From positions 1 to 54,571 of the forward strand of contig PABA01000092.1 in NCBI GenBank assembly GCA_002699025.1: DNA of 54,571 bases. The letters run 5' to 3'. The stretch's first letter is position 1. Each line of letters opens with the position of its first letter. Below, in pieces: positions 32,540 through 41,940 of the stretch. The notes beneath the pieces are model-generated. The model was not told the origin of the DNA and made no database searches. It saw only the letters and a program-made list of their open reading frames with translations. This stretch comes from Sandaracinus sp. (GTDB taxonomy: Bacteria > Myxococcota_A > Polyangia > Polyangiales > Houyiibacteriaceae). A program made the position numbers and the translations under genes.

Positions 32540-33895
32540 TCAGCCCAGGTCCTGCTCCCCGCGTGGGTCGTCGCTCTGTGAGAGGTCGAGGTCGATGTCG
32601 TCGAGGTCGACCGACGCTCCCGCGGCGGCACGCTCTTCTGGCGTGAGCTCCCCGGGCTGGACCACGAGCTTGTAGTCCTTGGCCGGCTCGAAGTCGGGGA
32701 ACTCGTCGACTCGGTCGACGAGATCGACGACGCGCTTGAGGAAGATGCGGGGGGCGATGCCGACCTTGCCCCCGAGCTGACCGGAGACACCCTCGGCGAG
32801 GCCCTTCAGCGTCGCGTCGTCGACCTTCGCCTGGATGCGGTCGGACGCCTCCGATGGGTAGAGGTCCCGAATCTGCTTCCCCACGACGATCATCTTCTCC
32901 ATGTCGAAAGGCTGGAGGCGGATCTGCGGCGCTCGGGAGCTGTCGAACTTGGGGTTGTCGCCGAACTCGGTGTGGAGGCGCTGAGCGAGCGGGGTGAGGC
33001 GCTTCACTCCCTGCGGGCCGTCGAAGAAGCCCGGGGTGCCGGTGATGAGCACGTAGAGGCCGGGGTAACGGTCGGCGACGAGGTCGTCGATGAGCTGGCG
33101 GAGCGCGTTGAGGCTCTTCTCCCGGCTGTCGGCGCGCACCCGCTGAATGGTCTCGACCTCGTCGAGCACGAGGACCAAGCCCTTGCGCCCGGTCTGCTTC
33201 AGCACCTCGAGCAGCCCGCGGAGGAAGCCTGCGGCGCCGTCGTGGTCGAGCTCGCCCTTCAAGTTCGCGGTGCGCTTGATGCCGGCACCCACGTTGGGCT
33301 GACCCATGAGCCACGCGACCAGACCCTCGGAGATGGCGTGGTCCTCCTTCACGCGCGCCGTGTGGCAGGCACGTAGCGCGGCCGCGAACTGCGGCTGGGT
33401 CTTGCTCACCTCGTGGAGGCGCTGCTCGAGAAGGTTGCCGACCGCCTTGGCCACGGCGTCGGCGCTCGTGACGTCGACGTGCCCGCTGCCGAGCACTTCT
33501 TCCTCGAGATTGAAGAACCAACGGTCGATGAGGCTGCGGAAGGCGCCGTCGGACCACTCCTTCGTCTGGAGCCCCTCCACCGCGCGGCGGTAGACGGTCT
33601 CCATCTTGTAGAGCGGCGTGTCGCGCTCTGAGATCTGCACCAGCGTCGTCGCGAAGCCGCGCTGGAGTGCTCGGTGCTCGAGCCATCGCGAGAAGAAGGT
33701 CTTGCCGGTCCCGTACTCGCCTCGGACGGCCTTGAACTTCCCTCGGCCGGCGGCGACCGCGTCGAGCTCCTCGTCGATGGCCTTCTCGAAGCGCTCGAGG
33801 CCCACGGCGAAGTGCTCAAGACCGCGACGCGGCACCGCACCGATTCGCAGTGCATCAACAATCTCCCTACGTCTGAGAGGACTGGGGGGGTCCAT
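32540..33895 (-). CDS. brxD: BREX ATP-binding protein BrxD
   Basis: A protein of 451 residues with the BREX ATP-binding domain (formerly DUF2791). Walker A is RGEYGTGKTFFSRWLEHRAL (about 58-70); Walker B is GLVLVLDEVETIQRV (about 245). A sensor-type segment LYVLITGTPGFFDGPQGVKRL follows, and the C-terminus is acidic (DLDDIDLDLSQSDD). The start PPSPLRRREIVDALRIGAVP is characteristic of BrxD. GAGGCGG lies just before the ATG. Such AAA-type ATPases probably act as DNA-loaded switches with the BrxHI helicase, whose gene starts 4 nt after this one stops. The length is normal for the family. Confidence 0.92.
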   Translation of the reverse strand: MDPPSPLRRREIVDALRIGAVPRRGLEHFAVGLERFEKAIDEELDAVAAGRGKFKAVRGEYGTGKTFFSRWLEHRALQRGFATTLVQISERDTPLYKMETVYRRAVEGLQTKEWSDGAFRSLIDRWFFNLEEEVLGSGHVDVTSADAVAKAVGNLLEQRLHEVSKTQPQFAAALRACHTARVKEDHAISEGLVAWLMGQPNVGAGIKRTANLKGELDHDGAAGFLRGLLEVLKQTGRKGLVLVLDEVETIQRVRADSREKSLNALRQLIDDLVADRYPGLYVLITGTPGFFDGPQGVKRLTPLAQRLHTEFGDNPKFDSSRAPQIRLQPFDMEKMIVVGKQIRDLYPSEASDRIQAKVDDATLKGLAEGVSGQLGGKVGIAPRIFLKRVVDLVDRVDEFPDFEPAKDYKLVVQPGELTPEERAAAGASVDLDDIDLDLSQSDDPRGEQDLG

Positions 33896-33922
33896 CCAAC
33901 CGCCTCTGTGGTTCGTGGACGC

Positions 33923-34429
33923 CTAGCGTTTCGGCGCCGTCTGGGGAGGCTGTAGTGTCCGCTTCGCCCACCGAAGCAGAGGGCCATCGTACAGGTGCCA
34001 CTGGCTCGACGTGGGCTCGAACTGCAGCGCAAGCACCCGCTCCGGCTCCGAGCTACCTTTCGCAGCGCCCAACGCGCCTCCGACCAGCATTCCCAGCAGA
34101 AGGCCGCCTAGCAGCCCTTCCTTCGTGTTCTGCGCCGCGCCGATGGCAGTTCCGACGACTGCTCCCAGGGCTGCCCCGTCCGCTGCCCCCGACGTTGTCG
34201 CCGCGGCTGGGCCAGCGAGCCGAAAGCGGGCGACCCCTTGGTCCGGAAAGACCTGAACATCGATCTTCCGCCGACCCGTCTGCACGAGGAAGCGGTTGGG
34301 GTGCTCGAGGACCCTTGCATCCAGGCCGTGTGCCCGCAGCTCTTCCACGTCATCGACGAAGGCATCTAGAGCCTCAAACCGACCCCGATGCTCCTCAAGC
34401 ACTGACGCGATGTCGCCTAGAGAGGGCAT
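33923..34429 (-). CDS. Glycine-zipper membrane protein, partner of the RelA/SpoT-like gene
   Basis: A protein of 168 residues starting 9 nt after the RelA/SpoT-like stop (AGGA 7 nt before the ATG). Residues 1-75 form a soluble alpha/beta domain (GDIASVLEEHRGRFEALDAF, then RRKIDVQVFPDQGVARFRL). Residues about 81-124 are two glycine-zipper helices (AALGAVVGTAIGAAQ and LLGGLLLGMLVGGALGAAKG) that would form a membrane hairpin. Residues 130-168 are again soluble. No named family. Its place directly after the nucleotidyltransferase gene suggests a two-gene unit, either effector and membrane partner or toxin and neutraliser. It is not a known BREX gene. Confidence 0.75.
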   Translation of the reverse strand: MPSLGDIASVLEEHRGRFEALDAFVDDVEELRAHGLDARVLEHPNRFLVQTGRRKIDVQVFPDQGVARFRLAGPAAATTSGAADGAALGAVVGTAIGAAQNTKEGLLGGLLLGMLVGGALGAAKGSSEPERVLALQFEPTSSQWHLYDGPLLRWAKRTLQPPQTAPKR

Positions 34430-34438
34430 GCCGTCATC

Positions 34439-35443
34439 CTAGGAGGCCTCGCCGGCCTGGGCTAGCGCTCGCACGGCCCGGCTCACAGGGCCCGGTTTTC
34501 CAGGCCAAGACTTCACGACTTTCTCGAACTCCGGGCCGAGGTCCTCCCAGAGAGCTGCCACCACCAGCACCGGGTCGTCTTCGTCCACCGATAGGCCCAC
34601 AACTCCAAGCCGTCTCGTCGCCGCTTCGATGTCATCGGGCCCGAGCGCGAGACGCTGAAGCTCAGCAGGCGTCACTTCCCGCAGGACCTTCTCAAGGAGC
34701 TCGAGGAGCCGAGCTAGGTCTCCGCGGAGGAAGCGGCCGGATCTTGCTCGCAGTGCGTACTGCAGGTCCTCCGGTGTCTCGATTCGGGAGAGGTTCTCCT
34801 GCCGGCGACGGTCTGTCTCTTCCATCAACTGGGCGACCGTGCCTCTCGTCGCATTCAGCTGAGTGCGAAGGACTCGAAGAAGACCGGTTTGAAGTTCGCT
34901 GGGATTCCCGTCTGGGGTCTTGTACTTGATATCGTGTTCGAGCTCGTTCCAGATATGGTCGCCGATGGTCACTACCTGGATCTCGCAGTAGACGCCATCG
35001 AGGTTCGCCAGTCTTGGATCCGCTGCCAGCATGTCAACGGATAGTTGAACGACCCGGTGGTGTGCCTGGTAGCCTTCCTGATTGTCGTGATGACGGCGAA
35101 ACCGATCACCATCAGGGACTACAAATAGGTCTTCGATTGTCTTGCACACCACGTCCGCATCCGCTGGTCGGTATAGGAGAGCCCGCACCCCGGCGAGATC
35201 GAGTACCGTTGGTCCAAACTCGCGCTCGAAGGACTTGAGTTCATACTTCTCCACGTTGCGCTCGAGCTTGCCGCGGAAGCTCTCCGGCGACTTTGCTCGG
35301 AAAGTCGGCACGTGGGGGACCGCTGCGTCGCGGAGGGCGGCCGAGAGGTGTCGAGACGCGGTAGACGCCATCTTCTCGAACCGATCCCTCTCCCGGGCGT
35401 ACCGCTCCACGAGTGTGGAGATCTGAAGCTCAGTCAGTGGCAT
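34439..35443 (-). CDS. RelA/SpoT-domain nucleotidyltransferase inside the BREX operon
   Basis: A protein of 334 residues. Residues about 45-180 are a RelA/SpoT synthetase domain: RAKSPESFRGKLERN (Arg49, Lys51, ATP-binding), LDLAGVRALLY (Asp82-x2-Gly-x-Arg, metal-binding Asp), GYQAHHRVVQL (Tyr125 and His128, the G-loop, with Ala where Ser is usual), and CEIQVVTIGDHIWNELEHDIKYK (Glu154, Trp165, Glu167/169, His170). The residues needed for pyrophosphate transfer appear present. There is no hydrolase (HD), TGS or ACT domain; the C-terminal 150 residues are helical and unassigned. It could make (p)ppGpp-type alarmones, or act as a toxic small alarmone synthetase that modifies nucleotides or tRNA. 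It starts 12 nt after pglZ and is visibly less GC-rich than pglZ, which points to acquisition as a cassette. Confidence 0.88.
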   Translation of the reverse strand: MPLTELQISTLVERYARERDRFEKMASTASRHLSAALRDAAVPHVPTFRAKSPESFRGKLERNVEKYELKSFEREFGPTVLDLAGVRALLYRPADADVVCKTIEDLFVVPDGDRFRRHHDNQEGYQAHHRVVQLSVDMLAADPRLANLDGVYCEIQVVTIGDHIWNELEHDIKYKTPDGNPSELQTGLLRVLRTQLNATRGTVAQLMEETDRRRQENLSRIETPEDLQYALRARSGRFLRGDLARLLELLEKVLREVTPAELQRLALGPDDIEAATRRLGVVGLSVDEDDPVLVVAALWEDLGPEFEKVVKSWPGKPGPVSRAVRALAQAGEAS

Positions 35444-35455
35444 GAGCCTTCTCCA

Positions 35456-38266
35456 TCACAGCTTCACCTCGAAGAGCTGGGCCAGCTTCTCACGGTCGAG
35501 ATGGACCTGGCGGGCCGCCGGGTCGTATCGGACCACCTCGTAGCCATCGAGGTTGAGGACCTCCTGGAGCTTGGAGATGAAGCCGCCGACGCGGAAGGGG
35601 AGCACCTTCATCTCCGCGGCGAAGGCGCTGGCGGACATCACGCCCTGGCGGGCGAGCAGGGTCTCGACCGCGACGACCACCTCGGCGCGCGCGGCGGCCG
35701 CGGGGACCCGCGCCGCGAGGACATCGGAGCTCGAGAACGCGCTGAGCGGCGCGGGCGGGATGGTCTTCGGCTTCTTTGGCGCGATCGGGAGCCCGAGCTG
35801 GCGGTCGTCCTTGGGCTTCTTCGGCTTCTTGGGCGGCTCGGGGGCCACCTCCGCGTCGAGGTCCACGACCTCCTCGCGAACGTCAAAGTGCCACCAGCGA
35901 GGCACGAAGGCCGCGCGGACCCCGAGGCCGTCGTCGTTGCTGAGGCTCGCGGTGGCGCTCTCCTCGCAACCCACGATCAGGCACGGCGCGACGACTTCGG
36001 CGAGGGTGGCGCCGCCGTGCTCACCTGCGTGGGTGTTGCCGGCGTAGGCGCTGGCGTCGTCGGAGAGCAGGACGATGCCGTGCGCGCCCTTGGGCGTGTA
36101 GACCTTGCTGCCCACGAAGGCGACCTCGTTGTCAGCTACCGGCGAGTCAGCCTTGGGCAGCGGCCGCCAGCGCGTGCCTCCCCCGGACTTCTTGGCTCCG
36201 GGGTGCGGGTCCTTCACGCGCTCGATCCGGTCCGCGGGGACGTGTCCGTGGTCGCTGGCCAGCAGCACGGCGCGACCGTGCTCACGAGCCTTCTCGAGGA
36301 GGTCCGGCAGCGACGCGATGCTCTCGACGCGCCACGGGTGGCGGACGGCGTGGCTCGCCTTGAGGCTGTCGTCGATGGCGTTGACGACCATCGCGACGAC
36401 GCGACGGCTCGGGTCCCCGACGAGCGAGAGCGCCTCCTGCGATGCGCTTCCTCCCTTGGTGTGCCCCTCGCTCCGAAGGAGCAGTCGAGGTGTGTCGGTT
36501 CCTTCGGCGTACTTCTTCACCGCGGAGTTGGCGGCCCACTTGTCGGGATCTTTCGAGGTGTCCAAGCGTGAGCCCGGCTTCATGAGCTTGCCCGCAAAGA
36601 AGGCGGAACGGCTCACCTCGGTGACCGTTGGAAGGCCGGCGAACACCACCGGATAGAGTGCCTCGCCGACGCGGCCCGCCTTGGTCGAGTGCCAGGCGAG
36701 CGGGCCCCACGGGGCGGCTCGGCTCCCAAGTGACTCGAGGAGCTCTACGGCCTGCGCCCAGGCCATGCCGTCCATCAGGAGGACAAGCAGCCGACGCTCG
36801 GGCTCCTCGTCGAGGAACTTCGTGGCCAGGCGCTGGACTGCATTCTGGATCGGGAGGACCTGGTGGGACGGGAGCCCGGCCTCGACCCATCCGACCAGGC
36901 TCTTGGCGAATCGCCGGTCGAGCTCGACGCGCGCTTCGTCCGCCGCGCGAACGATTGCCTGGACGCCCTTGGTGAGCTTCGAGTCCGCGGTGCCGCGAGC
37001 CCAGCGGCGGGCCCAGTCCACGTAGCCGCCTTGCTCGGCGTACCAGCGGCCGAGCTCTTCGGCGTCGCCGTAGGGCGTGGGGCTCGGCTCGAGCGCCTGG
37101 TCCGGGCGAGCGACGAGCCAGGCGAGCAGGCGGACCGCCATCTCGGCGCGCTGGAGCGGCTGCCGCTGCTCCTCGTCCTTGAAGCAGACGTGACCCTCGA
37201 GCGCCCGGAGCGCCTGCGTGGCCTCCTCGAGCAGCTCGGCGTTCGGCTCGCTGGACGCGCGCAGCAGCACATCGCCGACAGCGTCGAGCCGCTGAGCCCA
37301 GGCAGCCGGGAGCCGCGTGCTCTCGATCAGCGCCGCGCGGACCTCTTCGTCCTTCACGCGGTCGTCGGCGGCCTTCGCGATGCTTCGCGCGTCGGGCGCT
37401 CCGGCGCTCCGCTCTACGTAGCGAAGCGCGCTCGGAGCTTCTCGTCCCAGGCTCCTCGCAACCTCGAGCACCTTTGCCTCGTCCTCGACCCCAAGGACCT
37501 CTCGGACCCGCGTCTTGACCCACATGCGCACAGCCGCGAGGGGGCTCTCGGCGAGGGTCTCGAAGAGTATGGCCAGCTCGAGGACCGTGGCTCCCCGGCT
37601 CTCTTCCCACGCCGCCCAGATGATAGGCCCCGTTGGACCCGTCCTAACGGACAGATGCTCTATGAGCGCGTCCCGGACTCCCCGGGCCTCTTCGGCCTTC
37701 ATGGCCTCGGCGAAACGCGCCCCTCGCTTGTCGACGGCGGCCCAACCGAGGAGGGTGTCGAGCGCCAGCCCGCCTTCGGTGGGCACGGACCAGTCTCTCG
37801 CGAGCCAGGTGTCCCACATCGCGTCGGCGGTGAGCCGACTGTCGCCAATCGGATAGCGGCCGGTGTTGCCGGGGCGCAGGAGGTAGCCGACGAGCGGGGA
37901 TCGGAGAGCGTCTCCCTCGACTTCGCCCACGGCGAAGAGGTGCCGAAGGCGCGCGTCCTTGCCGATCCTTCGGACCCGGCCGTTGAGGGCGAAGCGGCCG
38001 GAGATGTCGAGCGGGATGTCGTCCGTCCACGGGACGAGGAAGGCCATGCGGACGTCATCCTCGGCCAGGTCCGGCAGGCGCTCGCGTAGCTCGAGCTCGC
38101 TCCGGACGGGCACGACGTGGAAGTCGCCCACGTTGGCGAGCTTGAGCATCTGCTCGTCGCCGGTGCCGAAGTAGGCGAAGAGGTGGTGCTGGCGCTTGCG
38201 CCGATACGCCTCTTCGAGATCGGCGCGCAGGTCGTGCGCGTTCAGGTGCGGGACGCCCTCCATCAT
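35456..38266 (-). CDS. pglZ: BREX type 2 alkaline-phosphatase-fold protein PglZ
   Basis: A protein of 936 residues, the usual size of type 2 PglZ. The start overlaps the pglY stop (ATGA; an adjacent second ATG at 38263 is also possible). The N-terminal third is the PglZ-specific region (RMAFLVPWTDDIPLDISGRF). The alkaline-phosphatase-like PglZ domain has RRLLVLLMDGMAWAQAVELL (metal-binding Asp, about residue 495), FAGLPTVTEVSRSAFFAGKL, and AVLLASDHGHVPADRIE (Asp-His-Gly-His, about residue 670). The C-terminal 100 residues form a winged-helix-like end (SASAFAAEMKVLPFRVGGFI). PglZ is a core BREX protein required for defence and DNA modification; a phosphodiesterase or nuclease activity is reported for relatives. 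Confidence 0.93.
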   Translation of the reverse strand: MMEGVPHLNAHDLRADLEEAYRRKRQHHLFAYFGTGDEQMLKLANVGDFHVVPVRSELELRERLPDLAEDDVRMAFLVPWTDDIPLDISGRFALNGRVRRIGKDARLRHLFAVGEVEGDALRSPLVGYLLRPGNTGRYPIGDSRLTADAMWDTWLARDWSVPTEGGLALDTLLGWAAVDKRGARFAEAMKAEEARGVRDALIEHLSVRTGPTGPIIWAAWEESRGATVLELAILFETLAESPLAAVRMWVKTRVREVLGVEDEAKVLEVARSLGREAPSALRYVERSAGAPDARSIAKAADDRVKDEEVRAALIESTRLPAAWAQRLDAVGDVLLRASSEPNAELLEEATQALRALEGHVCFKDEEQRQPLQRAEMAVRLLAWLVARPDQALEPSPTPYGDAEELGRWYAEQGGYVDWARRWARGTADSKLTKGVQAIVRAADEARVELDRRFAKSLVGWVEAGLPSHQVLPIQNAVQRLATKFLDEEPERRLLVLLMDGMAWAQAVELLESLGSRAAPWGPLAWHSTKAGRVGEALYPVVFAGLPTVTEVSRSAFFAGKLMKPGSRLDTSKDPDKWAANSAVKKYAEGTDTPRLLLRSEGHTKGGSASQEALSLVGDPSRRVVAMVVNAIDDSLKASHAVRHPWRVESIASLPDLLEKAREHGRAVLLASDHGHVPADRIERVKDPHPGAKKSGGGTRWRPLPKADSPVADNEVAFVGSKVYTPKGAHGIVLLSDDASAYAGNTHAGEHGGATLAEVVAPCLIVGCEESATASLSNDDGLGVRAAFVPRWWHFDVREEVVDLDAEVAPEPPKKPKKPKDDRQLGLPIAPKKPKTIPPAPLSAFSSSDVLAARVPAAAARAEVVVAVETLLARQGVMSASAFAAEMKVLPFRVGGFISKLQEVLNLDGYEVVRYDPAARQVHLDREKLAQLFEVKL

Positions 38267-41200
38267 TTCTTGCCCGGCCCCTTGTTCCCAGGCGCAGTGA
38301 TCCGAATCTGGCCGGTCATCGTGACCTCGTCGCCCTCGCCTTCGAGCGTCTCCCGGACCTTCGCGAGCGCCGACTCGAGGTGTGCGATGACTTCGGCCTT
38401 CCCCTGCCGATGAAGCGAGCCCTCGAAGACGACCCGACCCGGCGGCGGCGGCGGGTTGAGGATACGCTGCGCTTCCTCGGCAAGACCGCGCAGGCGGTCC
38501 GCGGCGGCCTGGTTGAGCTCGTCCTGGCGCAGCACGCCCGAGACCTTGTCGAGGAGCTCCGTCACGCCCTCGAGCTCAGTCTGTCGACCCTTGAGCTGGT
38601 CGAACGCACCGAACACGAGCGCGTCATCGAGCACGTTCGCGACCTGGGCCGCGCTCCCGATGCTGGCGCCGACCGCGCGCGCGCTCGTCTTGGCCTCGAA
38701 GCCGGCCAGGAACTCGACCTGGGCCTTGCCGTTCTTGCCCTGGAGGCCGGCGCACATCGCGTCGGCCGACTCCGCCGTCGTGACGCGGTCGACGTCGGTG
38801 TCGAGATCGAGCTGGCCGAGGCGCTGCTTCAGCAAACCAGGGAGCTTGGTGCAGTCGGCGACCTTCGCCTTGAGCATCTTGGCGAGCTCGGACTCGAAGC
38901 GCTTGAGGTTGTCGGCGTGGAGCGCGTTCCCCATGTTCGGGAGCCCGAACGCGGTCCCGGCAAGCTGCTTGGCCGCGAGCCAGTCCTGGTGCGTCGGCAG
39001 GTCCGGCTTCTCGAGGACGATATAGTCGGGGATGGGCTTGCCCGCGACGGGCGCAAACGCCTGGTCTCCGCTCACGAACGTTCGAGCGGACCAACGGGCA
39101 TAGCAGCGGACAACGAGGTCCAACGCCTCCGGCTGGAGCCCCATTCGGCCACTCTCATCGATCCAGCGGCGCACCTCGCCGACCTCCGGTCGCTCGGCGG
39201 ACTTCTGCTGCCGCTTCTTCTCGAGCTCCTGAAGGGTCTGGTCTTGGAGCAGGTGGACGGCGGTCTCGGTCACGCGGACGAGCCCCAGCTCCCCCAGCGT
39301 CCCGCGCATCTCTTCGCCGAGGTTCTTGTCGGCAGGGATGCGCTTTTCATCCGAGTCGATGATGTCGCCGAAGCGCGCGATCAGGTTCTTCTGCCGGGCC
39401 GTGGTGAGCTTCTTCGTGAAGCGGGGATGTCGGGGATAGCGCGCCTCGAGGAGCGCCGGGATGTAGCTGTCGAGCGCAGTGGCAAGGTTCGCAGCCAGCG
39501 AGGTCTGCACCTTGGCGCCCGGCTTGAGCACGACGAGGTGGTTCTCGACGGACTGCCCCGTGTCGAGGTCGCCCTCCTTCGGCTGCGTGAGCCCGTAGGC
39601 TTGGCCGAGCGCCTGGAGGATGCGCGACTGCTTCTGCGTCCGCAGATTCGCGAGGTCGTTCTGTGCCCGGACCTGGTTCTCGACGCTGAGGTGCGAGACG
39701 TACCCCTTCGTGACGCTCGCGCTCTCCAGGATGTGGTCGAGGATGACGAGCTCCCCCAGCATCTGGTTGATGGAGTGGGAGAAGAAGCTCGGGAGCCACA
39801 CCAACGTCCACGAGCCGCCCGTCTCTTCCTTGAACTTCTCGAGGACCTCTTCGTCGTGGTGGGGCCCGAAGTTCGGCTCGTCGAATGGGTAATCGACGAT
39901 CAGGCGCCAGTCGTGCCCCTCGGGGCACCGGAGCGCCTCAGGGCCCATCTTCCGCACGTTGCCGAAGCGGATGTGTCCGAGGCGGTCGGTTCCGCGCCAG
40001 TCCTTGTACTTGTGGTCCCTGCCCCAGTCCGCGATGGACTCGACGCCCATGGCCTCGAAGAGGAGGTCCCGGAGCACTCGCTGCCGGGCGCCCGGGCCGT
40101 CGACGTGACGTGCCTGCTCGAGGATCGGCTCGAGCTCGACGCCCTCGAGCTGTAGGCGGACCGTCGGGTCGGCCTGGGACCCGACGTGGAGCTGTCCGAT
40201 CTGGCTGGCCCAGTTCCGCAGCTTCTGCGCGACGAGGTTCGCTTCGGTACCAGGGATCGGGACGCGAAGGGAGCCGTGGTTGAGCTGCACCAACTTGGCC
40301 GCCGTCATGTCCTTGAGAGCCGACACCTCCGGGACGAGCGACGCGATGATGAGCGTCTTCACCATCCGGTTGTCGGTACGGCACGCGGTGCGCTCGCAGT
40401 TACTGCACCCGAGCCGTGCGGGATGGTCAGGCCGCAGGCGCTGGCACTTCTCCGGCGTGTTGGTCTCGTGCTGTTCCTGAAGGACCGGCAGGAAGCGGTA
40501 GGTGTACATCTGCTTCGCCGACTCGAAGCGCGACTTCATCACACCGTCGGCGGTGTCCTCGCCGCCGGCGAGCACGTCGTAGAGGTCACCCACCCCGACG
40601 ACGCCGCCGAGCGAGAGGTCCTCGATGTGTTCGACCAGGATCTCGGTGAGCAGCTTGATCGCCGTCCGCTCGCGCTGGAGCGAGTTCGACAGAGCCACCA
40701 GCGCCTCGACCAGCGCCGGGCTGAAGGGGTAGAGCCGCCGGAAGTCCGCGGCGTCGAGATGGCCGAGCATGGTCTTCCACGCTGGATCGGCCGCCCCTTT
40801 TCTCATCTTGTCGAACGCCTGGTCGAGGGTGGCCTTCGCCTCGTCGCTCGCCGGCTTGAGCACGCGCTTCTCTGCGATGGCAGGGAGGTTCCGGTCCTCG
40901 AGGGTGATCGTCTCGTAGCGACCCTCGGACCACTGGAGCGAATCCCGCACCAGCTTGTTCTCGAGGCCCATGTAGTCCTCGCCTACCATCTCGGCGAGGT
41001 CGCGCTGGCGAGCGATGAAGCTAACGAATGGGATGTCGCGGTGCGACTCCTGCGCCTCGACCAGCTTCACCATCTTCTGCACCTCGTTATGGAACCACTC
41101 CACGTTCGAGGCGCGCGACGCGAGCCAGAGGATGAGCTCGTCGAGGAAGAGGACGATGCCGTCGTAGCCGAGCTCCTTGGCGTGACGGCCCACGATGCCG

Positions 41201-41940
41201 AGGCCCGAGTCCAGGTCGAGAAACTGCCGCTTCGTCTCCGCGTATGCCTTGAACCGGGTCTTCACGAGCGCGCTGAAGAGCTCCTCACGCACCTTCGGAT
41301 CGCTCGACTCGGTCGCCGCGTCGAAACGCTCCCGGTCCCAGCCGCGCTTGGCGAACTTGCGCCATTTCGCCTGCTTGCTGGAGCCGCCCCCGGCCAGCTC
41401 GTTCATCGGCCCGAAGAAGGCATCGTCGCCGAGCTCCTCGAGCATCTGCCTCGCGTCTGCGAAGAGCTGCTCGTCAGCGAAGAGGCCGGGAACCGTCGCC
41501 TCGTCGTGGTGCTCGCGGACATGGGCGATGTACCGGAGGAAGATGGCCTCCTCGATGCTCTCGTGTCCCACCATGTGGAAGTGGAGCTTCAGCAGCTTCT
41601 TTTCGCCCACCCAGTCAAACGGGGCGCGAAGCGGGTGGAGCTCCGGGATGCGCCAGACGTCTTCGTTGGCGTCGAGCATCAGTGACAGCAGCGCCATGAA
41701 GTGCGACTTGCCGCTCCCGAAGCTGCCGTGAAGGAAGGTGGCCTGGCTTCGGTTCTGTTGCAGCGACGTGTCGACGAGCTTGAGCGCCTTCTCGAAGGCG
41801 TCGCGGATTGGCGGGGTGACGACGTAGGTCGACGCGGTCTGCTTCGGCTGCTCGATCGCCTGGCTGAGGACCTCGACGAAGCCGATCTTGTGGATGCTCT
41901 CCGGCAGGTCGAAGAGCGGCTTCACGCGCTGCTCGCTCAT
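38263..41940 (-). CDS. pglY: BREX type 2 ATPase PglY
   Basis: A protein of 1225 residues. The start [20 protein letters not shown] and FLHGSFGSGKSHFMALLSLM (Walker A, 72-79) are characteristic of PglY, the BrxC-type P-loop ATPase of type 2 BREX. Walker B is DGIVLFLDELILWLAS (Asp267-Glu268). A cysteine cluster CSNCERTAC around residues 525-535 may bind zinc. The C-terminal third has long helices. Its ATG overlaps the pglX stop (ATGA), and its stop overlaps pglZ. It likely assembles with PglX and PglZ into the DNA-bound BREX complex. The length is normal and no motif appears damaged. Confidence 0.93.
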   Translation of the reverse strand: MSEQRVKPLFDLPESIHKIGFVEVLSQAIEQPKQTASTYVVTPPIRDAFEKALKLVDTSLQQNRSQATFLHGSFGSGKSHFMALLSLMLDANEDVWRIPELHPLRAPFDWVGEKKLLKLHFHMVGHESIEEAIFLRYIAHVREHHDEATVPGLFADEQLFADARQMLEELGDDAFFGPMNELAGGGSSKQAKWRKFAKRGWDRERFDAATESSDPKVREELFSALVKTRFKAYAETKRQFLDLDSGLGIVGRHAKELGYDGIVLFLDELILWLASRASNVEWFHNEVQKMVKLVEAQESHRDIPFVSFIARQRDLAEMVGEDYMGLENKLVRDSLQWSEGRYETITLEDRNLPAIAEKRVLKPASDEAKATLDQAFDKMRKGAADPAWKTMLGHLDAADFRRLYPFSPALVEALVALSNSLQRERTAIKLLTEILVEHIEDLSLGGVVGVGDLYDVLAGGEDTADGVMKSRFESAKQMYTYRFLPVLQEQHETNTPEKCQRLRPDHPARLGCSNCERTACRTDNRMVKTLIIASLVPEVSALKDMTAAKLVQLNHGSLRVPIPGTEANLVAQKLRNWASQIGQLHVGSQADPTVRLQLEGVELEPILEQARHVDGPGARQRVLRDLLFEAMGVESIADWGRDHKYKDWRGTDRLGHIRFGNVRKMGPEALRCPEGHDWRLIVDYPFDEPNFGPHHDEEVLEKFKEETGGSWTLVWLPSFFSHSINQMLGELVILDHILESASVTKGYVSHLSVENQVRAQNDLANLRTQKQSRILQALGQAYGLTQPKEGDLDTGQSVENHLVVLKPGAKVQTSLAANLATALDSYIPALLEARYPRHPRFTKKLTTARQKNLIARFGDIIDSDEKRIPADKNLGEEMRGTLGELGLVRVTETAVHLLQDQTLQELEKKRQQKSAERPEVGEVRRWIDESGRMGLQPEALDLVVRCYARWSARTFVSGDQAFAPVAGKPIPDYIVLEKPDLPTHQDWLAAKQLAGTAFGLPNMGNALHADNLKRFESELAKMLKAKVADCTKLPGLLKQRLGQLDLDTDVDRVTTAESADAMCAGLQGKNGKAQVEFLAGFEAKTSARAVGASIGSAAQVANVLDDALVFGAFDQLKGRQTELEGVTELLDKVSGVLRQDELNQAAADRLRGLAEEAQRILNPPPPPGRVVFEGSLHRQGKAEVIAHLESALAKVRETLEGEGDEVTMTGQIRITAPGNKGPGKK

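Noticed and set aside
38380-41685. Long plus-strand open frames opposite pglY (and similar ones opposite brxHI and pglW)
   Set aside because: They are antisense shadows caused by GC-rich third positions; products are Arg/Leu/Glu-rich without motifs, while the minus-strand genes have full family motifs.
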